Shown here: piece after piece, positions 26,798-36,314 of the stretch
Layout of the letters: each line of letters begins with the position of its first letter
Position numbering within the stretch: the first letter of the stretch is position 1
NCBI RefSeq assembly: GCF_030518155.1
Contig: NZ_JAULRU010000583.1
Coordinates: 1 to 64,000 of the forward strand
Source: Gilvimarinus gilvus
Lineage (GTDB): Bacteria; Pseudomonadota; Gammaproteobacteria; Pseudomonadales; Cellvibrionaceae
DNA: 64,000 nucleotides
Direction: 5' to 3'
The notes under the pieces: generated by a model
Database searches by the model: none
What the model saw: the letters and a program-made list of their open reading frames with translations, nothing else
Told to the model about the DNA's origin: nothing
Position numbers and translations under genes: made by a program

Positions 26798-29700
26798 TCA
26801 CCCCTGATACGCCGCCAACAACACTTGCAGCGGATGCGGCAGCCTGACATCACTTAAGCGCTTAGCCTGCGACCGGCACGAGTAGCCCGTCGCGGTCAAC
26901 TTCCCGTCGAGCTCCGGGTTTTCCACAATCGATTGCCAGCTCTGTGAATAGATTGTTTTGGACGTTTCGACGTTGGCGGCTTCATGGCCGTAGGTACCTG
27001 CCATGCCGCAGCATCCGGTATCCTTCAGTGCGAGCTCTTGCCCCAGTGCCTGGTAGACGGTCTGCCAGTCTGTGACAGACGCCGCGGCATTGGTTTTTTC
27101 TGTGCAGTGAGCCAATAAAATATAGTGGCTCTTACCAAATTCTGGGCTGTAGGGGGTAAGGTTTTGCTGCGCCAGCCACTCCTGCACAAGTGCTACTTCG
27201 GGTGCCTTGTCACCCAGAACTTTTTGGTACTCGCTGCGATACGCCAAGGTCATTGACGGTTCAATGCCCACTAACGGAATGTTGGTTTTTGTCAGCACAT
27301 TGAGCATGTCGGCATTGTTATTGGCCGCTTTCCTAAACGCCTTCAAAAAACCATGCACGTGCAGCGGTTTGCCGTTGGGCTTGAACGGGGCCAGCATCGG
27401 GTTAAAGCCTAAAATTTTGAGCAGCTTTAAACTGTCGAGTACCAGTTGGGTTTCGAAGTAACTGGTAAAGGCGTCTTGTACCAGAATAACCGTTTTCGCT
27501 TTAGTCTCTTCGTTCAAGGTGGCAATATTTTGTGGCGTCGCGTAGCGTACACTTGCCGCTTGCAGCGCGCGGTCTAGATTCACGCCGGTTAATAAAGGGC
27601 TGTCCACCATGCCGGCAACCTTGGCCAATATCTTTTGCATAAAGACCGGCTTCATTAGCCCGTTGTAGAGCCAGGGCACGCGAGCCAAGGTTGGCATTAA
27701 GTATTCCAGTGAGCCGACAAAGTAGTCCTTCAGCGGGCGCAGGTAGCGGCTGTAATACAGCTCTAAAAACTTCGCGCGGAACTCGGGTACATCCACCTTG
27801 ATCGGGCATTGGCCAACGCAGGATTTACAGGCCAGGCAGCCCTGCATGGCGTTATTGACCTCGTGCGAGAAGTCATACTTGCCTTGTTTTTTGCCTATGC
27901 TATGGGCAATGCGTGACGGCAAACTAAAAATAAACGGGCGGCTGCGCACCTGTTGGGTTAACTCCACGGCATTGACCTGACGTTCACTCAACTGTTTAAG
28001 CCATTCGCGCATTAACGAGGAGCGACCTTTAGGGGAGTGTACACGTTCGCGGGTGGCCTTCCAGGAAGGGCACATAGCGTCATTCGGGTTCCAGTTGTAG
28101 CACAGGCCATTACCGTTGCAATGCATACCCTCGCTGTACCCCTCCCAAACCTGCACGGGAATTTTTCGATCTTGCTGGCCGCGGGTGACCACGCCATCGA
28201 TGCTCAGCAATTCGCTGTCGTTGTTGGGGGTGGCAATTTTACCTGGGTTTAATTGATTAAAAGGGTCAAAGGCCGCCTTCACTTTTTGAATCTCAGGGTA
28301 GAGCTCACCAAAAAATTGCGGTGCGTATTCCGAGCGTACGCCTTTGCCGTGCTCGCCCCAGAGTAAGCCGTTGTATTTCTGCGTTAGTGCGACCACCTTG
28401 TCGCTGATCTCGCGAATCAGTTTTTCCTGCTCCGGATCTTTCATATCAATGGCCGGGCGCACGTGTAAAACACCGGCGTCGACATGGCCAAACATCCCGT
28501 AAGCTAAATTGTGGCTATCCAGTAGCTCGCGAAACTCAAAAATAAAGTCGGCCAGGTTCTCTGGGGGCACCGCCGTGTCTTCCACAAACGGAATCGGGCG
28601 CGCTTCACCGGCGGCATTGCCCAGTAGCCCTACGGCTTTTTTGCGCATGCCCCATATTTTATTCACCGACTCTGAACCCATGGCAATGGTATAGCCAATG
28701 CGGCCGGTGTTGGTTTTGTCGGCCTCGCTCATGGCGTCAAGCATACTGGTCAGGCGTTTGATGCCCGCGTCCAATTCCTGTTGGGAGTCGGCGGTGTACT
28801 CCACAAGGTTAATACCCTTAATGTCTTCGCCGGCAACCGGGGGGAAGAACTCGCTAACGCTGTGCCAAACAATGTCATTCATGGCCAGGTTAAGCACTTT
28901 CGAATCCACCGTCTCAATCGAGGTGGGTAAAGCTTGCATCAGCTCGGTGGCATCGCGCAGAGCAGCGTTAAAGTCGCGGTAGTTGACGTTCACCAAGGCC
29001 GCACATTTAGGAATGGGTAGCACGTTCAACTTGGCTTCGGCAATAAAACCCAAGGTGCCTTCGCTGCCGCATAACACGCTGTTTAAATCAAATTCGCCGG
29101 TTGGCGTGCGCACATGGGCTAAATCGTAACCGGTCAGGCAGCGGTTTAGCTTGGGAAACTTCGCTGCAATCAAGTCGCGTTGGCTGCGTTCGATGTCATC
29201 TACCGCGCTTACCACCGCGCCAATGCGGCCTGGGTTTTGCCTGGCCGTTGCCAGTGCGGTATCGTCTAAGGGGGCAGAGTCACAGACTCTGCCGTCCAGC
29301 AATACCGTTTTAAGGCTCAGTACATGGTCGCGGGTTTTACCGTACAGGCAAGAGCCCTGGCCCGAAGCGTCGGTATTGATCATGCCGCCAATAGTGGCGC
29401 GGTTGCTGGTGGAAAGCTCTGGCGCAAAGAACAGGCCGTAGGGCTTAAGAGCGGCGTTTAGCTGATCTTTGACCACTCCGGTTTCGACGCGCACCCAGCG
29501 CTCTTCTTCATTAATTTCCAGTATTTGGTTCATATGGCGGGAGATGTCCACCACCAGCCCGTCGGTCAGCGATTGCCCATTGGTGCCGGTGCCACCGCCG
29601 CGCGGGCTCAAGGCCACCTGGCGGAACTCGTCGCGCTGCGACAGCTGTGCGATTAACACCAAATCATCAATATTGCGGGGGTAGACCACTCCCTGCGGCA

Positions 29701-29851
29701 ACACCTGATAAATCGAGTTATCGGTCGACAGTACCGTGCGGTTGGCATAATCCGGGTTCAGGTCTCCGGCAAACCCTTGATTTTTAAGGGTTTCAAGAAA
29801 CTGTAAATAGATTGATTGAACCGGTGAGGTTTCGCGTATACGGGGGATCAT
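26798..29851 (-). CDS. ydiJ: FAD and Fe-S dehydrogenase, YdiJ type (D-2-hydroxyglutarate dehydrogenase)
   Basis: A 1,017-residue protein, the same length as E. coli YdiJ. The N-terminal FAD-binding (PCMH) domain contains VALSPRGGGTGTNGQSL. It is followed by an FAD-oxidase C-terminal domain (about 270-540), a ferredoxin-like cluster GCLACKSCVGQCPIKVDVP, and a C-terminal CCG-type region with DTGCCGMAGTYGHE. It oxidises D-2-hydroxyglutarate (formed by SerA side activity) to 2-oxoglutarate and passes electrons towards the respiratory chain. It stands as a single gene. Confidence 0.93.
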   Translation of the reverse strand: MIPRIRETSPVQSIYLQFLETLKNQGFAGDLNPDYANRTVLSTDNSIYQVLPQGVVYPRNIDDLVLIAQLSQRDEFRQVALSPRGGGTGTNGQSLTDGLVVDISRHMNQILEINEEERWVRVETGVVKDQLNAALKPYGLFFAPELSTSNRATIGGMINTDASGQGSCLYGKTRDHVLSLKTVLLDGRVCDSAPLDDTALATARQNPGRIGAVVSAVDDIERSQRDLIAAKFPKLNRCLTGYDLAHVRTPTGEFDLNSVLCGSEGTLGFIAEAKLNVLPIPKCAALVNVNYRDFNAALRDATELMQALPTSIETVDSKVLNLAMNDIVWHSVSEFFPPVAGEDIKGINLVEYTADSQQELDAGIKRLTSMLDAMSEADKTNTGRIGYTIAMGSESVNKIWGMRKKAVGLLGNAAGEARPIPFVEDTAVPPENLADFIFEFRELLDSHNLAYGMFGHVDAGVLHVRPAIDMKDPEQEKLIREISDKVVALTQKYNGLLWGEHGKGVRSEYAPQFFGELYPEIQKVKAAFDPFNQLNPGKIATPNNDSELLSIDGVVTRGQQDRKIPVQVWEGYSEGMHCNGNGLCYNWNPNDAMCPSWKATRERVHSPKGRSSLMREWLKQLSERQVNAVELTQQVRSRPFIFSLPSRIAHSIGKKQGKYDFSHEVNNAMQGCLACKSCVGQCPIKVDVPEFRAKFLELYYSRYLRPLKDYFVGSLEYLMPTLARVPWLYNGLMKPVFMQKILAKVAGMVDSPLLTGVNLDRALQAASVRYATPQNIATLNEETKAKTVILVQDAFTSYFETQLVLDSLKLLKILGFNPMLAPFKPNGKPLHVHGFLKAFRKAANNNADMLNVLTKTNIPLVGIEPSMTLAYRSEYQKVLGDKAPEVALVQEWLAQQNLTPYSPEFGKSHYILLAHCTEKTNAAASVTDWQTVYQALGQELALKDTGCCGMAGTYGHEAANVETSKTIYSQSWQSIVENPELDGKLTATGYSCRSQAKRLSDVRLPHPLQVLLAAYQG

Positions 29852-30123
29852 AGGCCACTGGTACTACTGGAAGAATGAATCGGCGTATTTTACTGGCTCA
29901 TGAGCGTCAGAGCCAGTAGAGAGTACGCGCTGTCGAAGGTTATGGATGTGGGTTCAATAGAAAATCGTCTAGAAAAGCCACTGTCGCAATACAGTTAACC
30001 TCTAGAGCATTTATCGCGGTAGGCATTGCCACTCGGGCGACTGGCTTGCCCAAGCGTTTTGCAAGGCGCGCGAGCCGGCCTATATATAAAGTTGCCGAAA
30101 TGCATGACGGAGAAATAAGCGGT
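29852..30123. other. Intergenic stretch without recognisable gene
   Basis: About 270 bp between the dehydrogenase start and the MAPEG gene stop, both on the minus strand. A 67-codon frame here (29940-30143) overlaps the MAPEG end, has no ribosome binding site and no family resemblance. It presumably holds the ydiJ promoter; I see no clear -35/-10 pair. Confidence 0.4.
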
Positions 30124-30537
30124 TTAACGGGCGGCGTAGGCAATCACCATATAGGTCCACATCGCCAATAGCACCAGGTTGCTGAGCAAAAACACACGCA
30201 TGCGCCAAATCACATTATTTCTGCCCAAATGAATTGCAGCCTGAACAACTCGGCACGCCACATAGAGCCACGCCAGCACTGCCATAATAACGCCCGTGCT
30301 ATGCAGCGCCAACGCAGCCAAGCACACAGCGTAAAACAGCGGAGGAATCTCCAGTAAGTTGTTGTAGCAGCGCTGGGTGATGACCATACGCTCAGGCAGC
30401 TCGCGGGCTGGCTGGTCGTATGATTTGAAATACTTGATGGAGACGTCTTTGTTATGGACTGCCTGAATACGCGCTTTCAGCATCATCAGCGCAACAAAAA
30501 AAGTGAGTAGTACTAAAGCCGCCATTGGGTAAAGCAT
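30124..30537 (-). CDS. MAPEG family membrane protein
   Basis: A 137-residue protein with four hydrophobic helices. Typical MAPEG features are the Asn-rich entry to helix 2 (RCYNNLLEIPPLFYAVC) and WLYVACRVVQAAIHLG. The eukaryotic MAPEG members act in glutathione and eicosanoid metabolism; the role of the bacterial ones is mostly unknown. The ATG at 30537 follows AAGAGG. Confidence 0.88.
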   Translation of the reverse strand: MLYPMAALVLLTFFVALMMLKARIQAVHNKDVSIKYFKSYDQPARELPERMVITQRCYNNLLEIPPLFYAVCLAALALHSTGVIMAVLAWLYVACRVVQAAIHLGRNNVIWRMRVFLLSNLVLLAMWTYMVIAYAAR

Positions 30538-30690
30538 GTGAGAGCCTCTTGTTTTTTTATGATAGGGAAAATTAACCCTGCTATTTACAGTTTAATGGCA
30601 AGAGCGTAGCGCAGGCTGTGTGATAGACCTAAAATCTATACGAAAATTGGTCGTGAAACCACAGTACTGGTGGTAAAGCGGGGTGGGCAC

Positions 30691-30696
30691 TATAAT
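30691..30696 (+). promoter_or_regulatory. Candidate -10 element of fabV
   Basis: A perfect TATAAT 86 bp before the fabV start. No good -35 hexamer lies 16-18 bp upstream, so promoter use is uncertain or activator-dependent. Confidence 0.35.
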
Positions 30697-30782
30697 AGCG
30701 GCCATTCTGAGCGCAGCTGCCGCACATGGTTAAAAAATGAGCGCTCAACAGGAGACATCCGGACCCATAGGACTGAATAAGT

Positions 30783-31967
30783 ATGATTATTAAGCCAAAA
30801 GTACGTGGTTTTATCTGTATCAATGCCCACCCACAAGGTTGCGCGGCAAACGTTAATGAGCAAATTGAGTACACCAAAGCTCAAGACAGCGTTGACGGTG
30901 GCCCCAAGAATGTATTGGTGATTGGGTGCTCCACCGGCTACGGCTTGGCTTCGCGTATTACCGCAGCTTTCGGCAGCGGTGCTAAAACCTTAGGTTTGTG
31001 CTTTGAAAAGCCACCTACTGAGCGCAAAACGGCCTCGGCGGGTTACTACAATACCGCGGCTTTCCATGCCGCCGCTGAAAAGGAAGACCTGTACGCTCGT
31101 ACCATTAATGGTGATGCGTTTAGCAACGAGATTAAAGCCCAGGCCATTGCCGCCATTAAAGAAGATTTAGGCAAGGTGGATTTGGTGGTTTATTCGCTGG
31201 CCTCGCCGCGTCGTACCGATCCCACCACCGGTGAAACCTACAACTCAGTATTAAAGCCCATTGGCGAGGGTTACTCCGCCAAAAACCTCAATACCGACAC
31301 CATGAAAATTGGTGAGGTTACGGTGGAGCCCGCCTCGGAAGAAGAGATTGCGCATACCGTGAAGGTAATGGGCGGCGAAGACTGGGAAATGTGGATGGAT
31401 GCCCTGGCTGAGGCCGATGTACTGGCCGATGGCGCCAAGACAGTTGCCTACACCTATTTGGGTGATAAGTTGACCTGGCCTATCTACGGCAAGGCAACCA
31501 TCGGCAAAGCCAAAGAAGATTTGGACCGGGCTGCCAGCGCGATCAGCAGTCATCTATCCGGCAAAAACGTTACTGCCACGGTTGCCGTGTTAAAGGCGTT
31601 GGTCACCCAAGCCAGCTCCGCTATTCCGGTTATGCCTCTGTACATGTCGATTTTGTTCAAGGTGATGAAAGAGAAGGGCACCCACGAAGGCTGTATTGAG
31701 CAGTTGCAGCGCCTGTTTACCGAGTGCTTGTATAGCAGCTCGCCGCGTCTTGATAACGACGGCCGTTTCCGCGTCGATGACAAGGAGTTGGACCCAGCCA
31801 CTCAGGCTGAGGTGGAAGCCATTTGGCCACAGGTAACGGAAGAAAACCTGATGGCGCTGACCGATTACAAAACCTACAACGAAGACTTCCTGAAGTTATT
31901 TGGTTTTGGCTATGACGGCGTTGACTACGAGGCAGAAACCTCGACCTTGGTTGACCATAACTTCTAA
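30783..31967 (+). CDS. fabV: Enoyl-[acyl-carrier-protein] reductase, FabV type
   Basis: A 394-residue enzyme that performs the last reduction of each fatty-acid elongation round using NAD(P)H. The Rossmann start [16 protein letters not shown] and the catalytic Tyr235-x8-Lys244 pair ([13 protein letters not shown]) are both at the numbering usual for the family. FabV is larger than FabI and naturally resistant to triclosan. The ATG at 30783 begins with the family-typical [17 protein letters not shown]. It is followed by two acyltransferase genes on the same strand. Confidence 0.97.
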   Translation: MIIKPKVRGFICINAHPQGCAANVNEQIEYTKAQDSVDGGPKNVLVIGCSTGYGLASRITAAFGSGAKTLGLCFEKPPTERKTASAGYYNTAAFHAAAEKEDLYARTINGDAFSNEIKAQAIAAIKEDLGKVDLVVYSLASPRRTDPTTGETYNSVLKPIGEGYSAKNLNTDTMKIGEVTVEPASEEEIAHTVKVMGGEDWEMWMDALAEADVLADGAKTVAYTYLGDKLTWPIYGKATIGKAKEDLDRAASAISSHLSGKNVTATVAVLKALVTQASSAIPVMPLYMSILFKVMKEKGTHEGCIEQLQRLFTECLYSSSPRLDNDGRFRVDDKELDPATQAEVEAIWPQVTEENLMALTDYKTYNEDFLKLFGFGYDGVDYEAETSTLVDHNF

Positions 31968-31989
31968 GCTTAACTAAAGGCGCGACCCA

Positions 31990-32895
31990 GTGGATAAATT
32001 GTTGCTGCATGGGCGGGCGTTGTTGGGCTTTTCATTGTTCACGCTGGTGACTTTGGTCATCGGCGTGCCCTTAATGAGCTTGGCGATTGCCAAACTGCTC
32101 CTGCAAAAAACACGGCTTCGCCCTCGCTTGACGCGCTGGTTGGATAAAACCGCCACTGCGTGGATCAGTTGCAACAATGCGCATCAGCGTTTAACCACTG
32201 GTACCCATATTGACGTAGACGGCCCCGAACAATTTGGTCGCAGGCAGTGGTTTATGCTGGTGGTAAATCATCAAAGCTGGGTGGATATACTGGTTTTACT
32301 GCGTGTTTTTAATCGTCGCATTCCCTATTTTAAATTTTTTATGAAGTCGTCGCTGATTTGGTTTCCGGTGATTGGTCTTGCTTGCTGGGCATTAGATTTT
32401 TTGTTTATGAAGCGCCATACACGAGAACAAATTCAGAAAGATCCGTCCCTTGCCGGTAAAGATTTAGCCACCACGCAACTGCAATGCGAGCGCTTTAGCA
32501 ATAAACCGGTCACCATTGTTAGCTATGTAGAAGGCACCCGGTTTACCGAAGCCAAGCATGATCAACAACAATCGCCCTACCGGTACTTGCTGATTCCCAA
32601 GGCGGGGGGCTTAGCGTTTACCCTAACCGCTATGTCGGGACGCATTAAGACTCTGCTTGATGTGACGATCCATTACCCGCAGGGGCGGCCCACGTTTTGG
32701 CAGTATTTAGGTGGTCAGGTAAAAAAAATAAATGTCGTTGTACGCGAGCGGGACGTGAGGGAAGAGCTACTGGGAAACTATGTGTCAGACGAAGACTACC
32801 GGCGCCACTTTCAAACGTGGGTCAATCAAATCTGGCAGGAAAAAGACGAACTCCTTGAAAGTCTGTCTCAAAACGAGAATTCCAAAGCATTATGA
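31990..32895 (+). CDS. 1-acyl-sn-glycerol-3-phosphate acyltransferase-like protein (YihG type)
   Basis: A 301-residue inner-membrane LPLAT-superfamily enzyme. It has an N-terminal membrane segment (about 12-36), the H-x4-D catalytic motif in NHQSWVDI, and the acceptor-binding VEGTR later in the domain. Length and order match the YihG/YihE-type acyltransferases that place unsaturated acyl chains on lysophosphatidate. It starts with GTG at 31990 with AAAGG upstream. It is 22 bp after fabV and overlaps the next gene by 4 bp (ATGA). Confidence 0.88.
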   Translation: MDKLLLHGRALLGFSLFTLVTLVIGVPLMSLAIAKLLLQKTRLRPRLTRWLDKTATAWISCNNAHQRLTTGTHIDVDGPEQFGRRQWFMLVVNHQSWVDILVLLRVFNRRIPYFKFFMKSSLIWFPVIGLACWALDFLFMKRHTREQIQKDPSLAGKDLATTQLQCERFSNKPVTIVSYVEGTRFTEAKHDQQQSPYRYLLIPKAGGLAFTLTAMSGRIKTLLDVTIHYPQGRPTFWQYLGGQVKKINVVVRERDVREELLGNYVSDEDYRRHFQTWVNQIWQEKDELLESLSQNENSKAL

Positions 32896-33812
32896 ATCGA
32901 ACCCATTTTTCCCTGTCTCTGTTGCACCCGCGCTATTGGTTGTTTTGGCTAGGCGCTTTGTTGTGGGTATTACTCGCGCAATTACCTTACCGTTGGCAGA
33001 TGTGGTTGGCGCGGCGGCTGGCACCGCTATTATTTTTGAACAAAAAGCGAATTGGCTACGCCCGTACCAATGTTGCGAAATGTTTTCCGAATTTATCGGA
33101 GCAAGAGCGAGAGGTATTTCTTAAGAAAAATGCTGAGTCTATGGCAATGGCGGCACTGGAGACCGGCATCGGTTGGTTCTGGTCGTCGAATAGACTTAGA
33201 AAAATTCACTCCATTCAGGGTGCTGAGCACCTGCAACGAGCGGCCCAAGAAGGTGTTGGGGTTTTATTGTTAACAACACATTTTAGCACCCTGGATATTG
33301 GCAGTGCCTTTTTGGGGTGCCATATTGAGTTTGATGGATTGTATCGCCCGCATGGCAATGCCGTGTACGATTACTTGCAGCGTAAGGGGCGCGAGTCCTA
33401 CTGTGAAACCGGTTTGGCAATACCGCGCGATAGTGTGCGAACCATGATTGCCAGAATGCGCAAAGGTCGCGCGGTTTGGTATGCACCCGATCGTGATCTT
33501 GGCCCCAAGAATAGCGTGTTTGTGGATTTTTTCGGTGTGCCTACGGCGATGATTACGGCCACGTCTAAAATAGTTGCACTGGGTAAGGCCAAGGTAATCC
33601 CCTTTACCCAGTACCGTCGCGAGGATGGTTCCGGCTACGATTTGATTATTCATCCACCGTTTGCGGACTTTCCCAGCGGGGATGATGTGGCCGATACCCA
33701 ACGCATCGCTAAATTCATGGAGTCTGAAATCCAAAAGTACCCAGAGCAGTACTTTTGGGCCCAGCCTCGCTTTAAGACTCGCCCTGAGGGCGAGCCGAGT
33801 TTTTACGAGTAG
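32892..33812 (+). CDS. lpxL: Lipid A biosynthesis lauroyl/myristoyl acyltransferase (LpxL/LpxM/HtrB family)
   Basis: A 306-residue inner-membrane enzyme: N-terminal anchor (about 16-34), catalytic H-x4-D in THFSTLD, and the C-terminal hallmark PEQYFWAQPRFKTRP. It transfers a secondary acyl chain to Kdo2-lipid IV-A. LpxL versus LpxM cannot be told from one sequence. The ATGA overlap with the upstream acyltransferase indicates translational coupling, and the fabV-acyltransferase-lpxL cluster is a lipid and envelope synthesis group. Confidence 0.92.
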   Translation: MNRTHFSLSLLHPRYWLFWLGALLWVLLAQLPYRWQMWLARRLAPLLFLNKKRIGYARTNVAKCFPNLSEQEREVFLKKNAESMAMAALETGIGWFWSSNRLRKIHSIQGAEHLQRAAQEGVGVLLLTTHFSTLDIGSAFLGCHIEFDGLYRPHGNAVYDYLQRKGRESYCETGLAIPRDSVRTMIARMRKGRAVWYAPDRDLGPKNSVFVDFFGVPTAMITATSKIVALGKAKVIPFTQYRREDGSGYDLIIHPPFADFPSGDDVADTQRIAKFMESEIQKYPEQYFWAQPRFKTRPEGEPSFYE

Positions 33813-33913
33813 CCTGCTAGTTTAACTGATCTTTTACATCAAGCAGGAGCGCGCGGGCGGAGCAGGCCCCCATTTCGAAGGGGTTAAAGTCCGGTGAGCC
33901 TTCAATCTTGTGG

Positions 33914-35155
33914 TTAAGAGTCACCGGCAAATAGGTTGGCGATGTCTCTGGATACCTTTGCAAAATCCCAAAACTCTTCCTCAACCGAGTTAATACTGAT
34001 GGCAATAACGATGCGGCTTTGGGGAAGGACCATAAGCCAGCACTGCGCGCCGCGAGATACACCGCCATGATTAAAGTTAGTGGCAATATGGTCGTCGCCC
34101 ACATGTTTGCGCCAGCCAAGAGCATAGTTTTGCCCATTGGTTTCACCGCTATTGAGTTGCTGTGGCTGCCAAAACAGCGCTTGCGTTTGGGCCGAAATAA
34201 ACCCGGGGTTGAGCCAGGCGCTCCCCAGTCTTACCAAATCTGATGGTGTTGATACAAAGCCGCCCCCCGCTAAGCGGTGACTTAAATCGACACGTCGCCA
34301 AGGGCGAACTTTCGATCCCTGCGAGTGATAAAACGTAGCCATATGTGAATTTTCATCGCGGTCGGACAGAGTGTTTTGCATAGCTAACGGTGTAAATACT
34401 TGCTGTTGTATGACCTCTAAAAAATCAAGTTGCGCGACCGCTTGAATAACACTGCTGAGTAAAACGGTGTTGTAGCTCGAGTATTGAAAACGCTCGCCAG
34501 GCTTTGCCAGTAGCGGGGATTGATCAAATACCTCCAGCGCGTCAAATACATCGGAGTAGTGTTTGTTGAGTGCGATCACGCGGTACAAGCCTTGCCATTC
34601 CCGGGTTTTCTTGTAATCGGGTATGCCGCTCATATGCGACGCTAATTGCCTTGGGGTTATTTCGGCCCAGCGAGGATTGGGTAGATTAGGTATGTACGTC
34701 GATATCGGGGCATCTAAATCAATCCGGCCCTGATCGACCAGTCGCGCCAGCGCTGTCATGGTGACGGGCTTTGAGGTGCTGCCGATTCGAAACCGGGTGT
34801 CTGGTGTTACCGGCCGGCGGGTTTTAAGGTCGGCCCAGCCGGCCGTGCCCGCCCAAACAAGGTCGCCATCGATCGCGACCGCCGCCGAGATACCGGGGCT
34901 GGCAAGTGTGCTGCGATGCTGCTCCAGAGCTTGCAGCGCGTTATTTGCCGCCTCAGTGTAAGCGGGGTTGTGGATTTGCTGTTGAGCTGGAGCCGTTGTG
35001 GGGACCTCGATATACCCCCAAAAAGGCATAGGCATGGCGCCTTTGTGGGCAAAGAATAGGTAAATGGGGGATGTCAGCCAAACCGTGCCTATCAGTAATA
35101 ACGACAGGCCAAAAGGTAAAAGAGCTTTGGCTGGTAAGTGCTTGAGTTTATTCAT
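33914..35155 (-). CDS. Serine hydrolase, class C beta-lactamase/PBP4-like family, membrane-anchored
   Basis: A 413-residue protein with an N-terminal membrane anchor or signal (about 12-35) and a beta-lactamase-fold hydrolase domain (about 65-410). Ser126-x-x-Lys129 in GSTSKPV is the nucleophile pair. YSSYNTVL provides the Tyr-x-Asn motif, and HGG (NFNHGGVSRG) replaces KTG, as in esterase EstB-, LACTB- and D-aminopeptidase-like members. A true beta-lactamase role is unlikely. It lies directly downstream of an AraC-type regulator gene on the same strand, with a 12-bp direct repeat in the gap. Confidence 0.88.
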   Translation of the reverse strand: MNKLKHLPAKALLPFGLSLLLIGTVWLTSPIYLFFAHKGAMPMPFWGYIEVPTTAPAQQQIHNPAYTEAANNALQALEQHRSTLASPGISAAVAIDGDLVWAGTAGWADLKTRRPVTPDTRFRIGSTSKPVTMTALARLVDQGRIDLDAPISTYIPNLPNPRWAEITPRQLASHMSGIPDYKKTREWQGLYRVIALNKHYSDVFDALEVFDQSPLLAKPGERFQYSSYNTVLLSSVIQAVAQLDFLEVIQQQVFTPLAMQNTLSDRDENSHMATFYHSQGSKVRPWRRVDLSHRLAGGGFVSTPSDLVRLGSAWLNPGFISAQTQALFWQPQQLNSGETNGQNYALGWRKHVGDDHIATNFNHGGVSRGAQCWLMVLPQSRIVIAISINSVEEEFWDFAKVSRDIANLFAGDS

Positions 35156-35206
35156 GAAGCCTCCTGTTTGGGAATGGCTTCACAATGCACTGCGAGCTCA
35201 ATAAAG

Positions 35207-35239
35207 GCTTGCCGATTAATAAAAAAAGCTTGCCGATTA
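35207..35239 (-). promoter_or_regulatory. Direct repeat, candidate AraC-type operator
   Basis: GCTTGCCGATTA occurs twice, at 35207-35218 and 35228-35239, with start-to-start spacing of 21 bp, two helical turns. This is the same spacing as the araI1-I2 half-sites bound by AraC. The pair lies 52-84 bp upstream of the serine hydrolase start and overlaps the stop codon of the AraC-type gene, a natural place for the regulator's own target. Confidence 0.45.
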
Positions 35240-36283
35240 CTGCAATTGACTGGTTTTTAGTCGAGTTTGGCGGTATTCACTGGGAGTGCAATCGAAGCGC
35301 AATTTAAACGCTCGGTTAAAAGGCCCGATGGAACCAAAACCGCAGTTTAATGCAATCGTCAAAATGGGGGTGCTGCTGAGCTCTGGATTACTGAGTTGGA
35401 CGGATGCGTCTGTTAGGCGGTGCTGATTCAAAAAGTCGGAAAAGTTACGGTAACCCAGCTCGGTACTGATGTACTTGCGCAGTTGATACTCGGAACAGTT
35501 TAGGTGATCAGCCAGAGCGGCGAGGTTTAAGCCGGTCTGCTGGTAGGCTTTGCTGTCGATAAACTGGTCAAGCTTTTGGCGCAGCGGATGGGGAGCCGTT
35601 TGGGGCTGAGTAAAGACGGCCGCGGGGGCGAGAGCTTCGCTCAGGCGATTATTTTTCGCATAGACGGTATAAGTGACCAACGCTAGCACGACTAACACGG
35701 CATTGGTGGGCGAGTAGAGTCGGTGGTGCCTTATGAATTCTGGTGCAAGCTCGACGCCCGCCAAAAACACGAGGTAGACGCACACAAGGCAGGTGACCTG
35801 AATACGAGCCCGGCGACGCTTATCGAGTAAGTCGTCCTGATAATCGTGAATGGCTAAATATACAATATGCAGCGCCAATACAATAACCAGTACATGATTG
35901 ATCGTATGAAATAGGCCGACGCCTTGTTGTATCACAAAGAAGTAGGCGAACCACGCAGCGTACAGAGTCAGTAGGCCTTGGAGCCACAGGGGCAGGCGCA
36001 CTAAAGAGAAGTGGTCCCGAAACGAGTAACTTGCCAACAGCCACAGGCAATAAATTAGCCCGTCCGTTAACAGCAACAGGAGCCCTCGCCAGTGGCCGTA
36101 GAACTGATCGGGCAGCGGCGCGGTTAACCACAAATAGGCCACCATACAGCTTATGGTCGCTCGTTGGCTGATGCGAATTGCGTGTGGTTGAGTGCTCCCG
36201 TGGGCAAGCCCCATGTGCAACAGTTGTCCTGTCGCAATGCCGCGCAGAATGAAGTCGGCCAGTTCGAGCGAGGTAAACGTCAT
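35237..36283 (-). CDS. Membrane-bound AraC-family transcriptional regulator
   Basis: A 348-residue protein. The first about 225 residues hold six or seven hydrophobic segments (a 7TM-type sensor), and the last about 100 form two AraC helix-turn-helix units (LAALADHLNCSEYQLRKYI and ILTIALNCGFGSIGPFNRAF, ending RFDCTPSEYRQ). Membrane-integrated AraC regulators are a known but minor class. It is probably the regulator of the hydrolase encoded next on the same strand. The ligand is unknown. Confidence 0.9.
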   Translation of the reverse strand: MTFTSLELADFILRGIATGQLLHMGLAHGSTQPHAIRISQRATISCMVAYLWLTAPLPDQFYGHWRGLLLLLTDGLIYCLWLLASYSFRDHFSLVRLPLWLQGLLTLYAAWFAYFFVIQQGVGLFHTINHVLVIVLALHIVYLAIHDYQDDLLDKRRRARIQVTCLVCVYLVFLAGVELAPEFIRHHRLYSPTNAVLVVLALVTYTVYAKNNRLSEALAPAAVFTQPQTAPHPLRQKLDQFIDSKAYQQTGLNLAALADHLNCSEYQLRKYISTELGYRNFSDFLNQHRLTDASVQLSNPELSSTPILTIALNCGFGSIGPFNRAFKLRFDCTPSEYRQTRLKTSQLQ

Positions 36284-36314
36284 AGGTGCAGCCGGTCGCC
36301 AATATTAACGGGCG

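Noticed and set aside
33914-35155. Serine hydrolase as an antibiotic-resistance beta-lactamase
   Set aside because: SxxK and YxN are present but KTG is replaced by HGG, and the family is dominated by esterases and peptidases.
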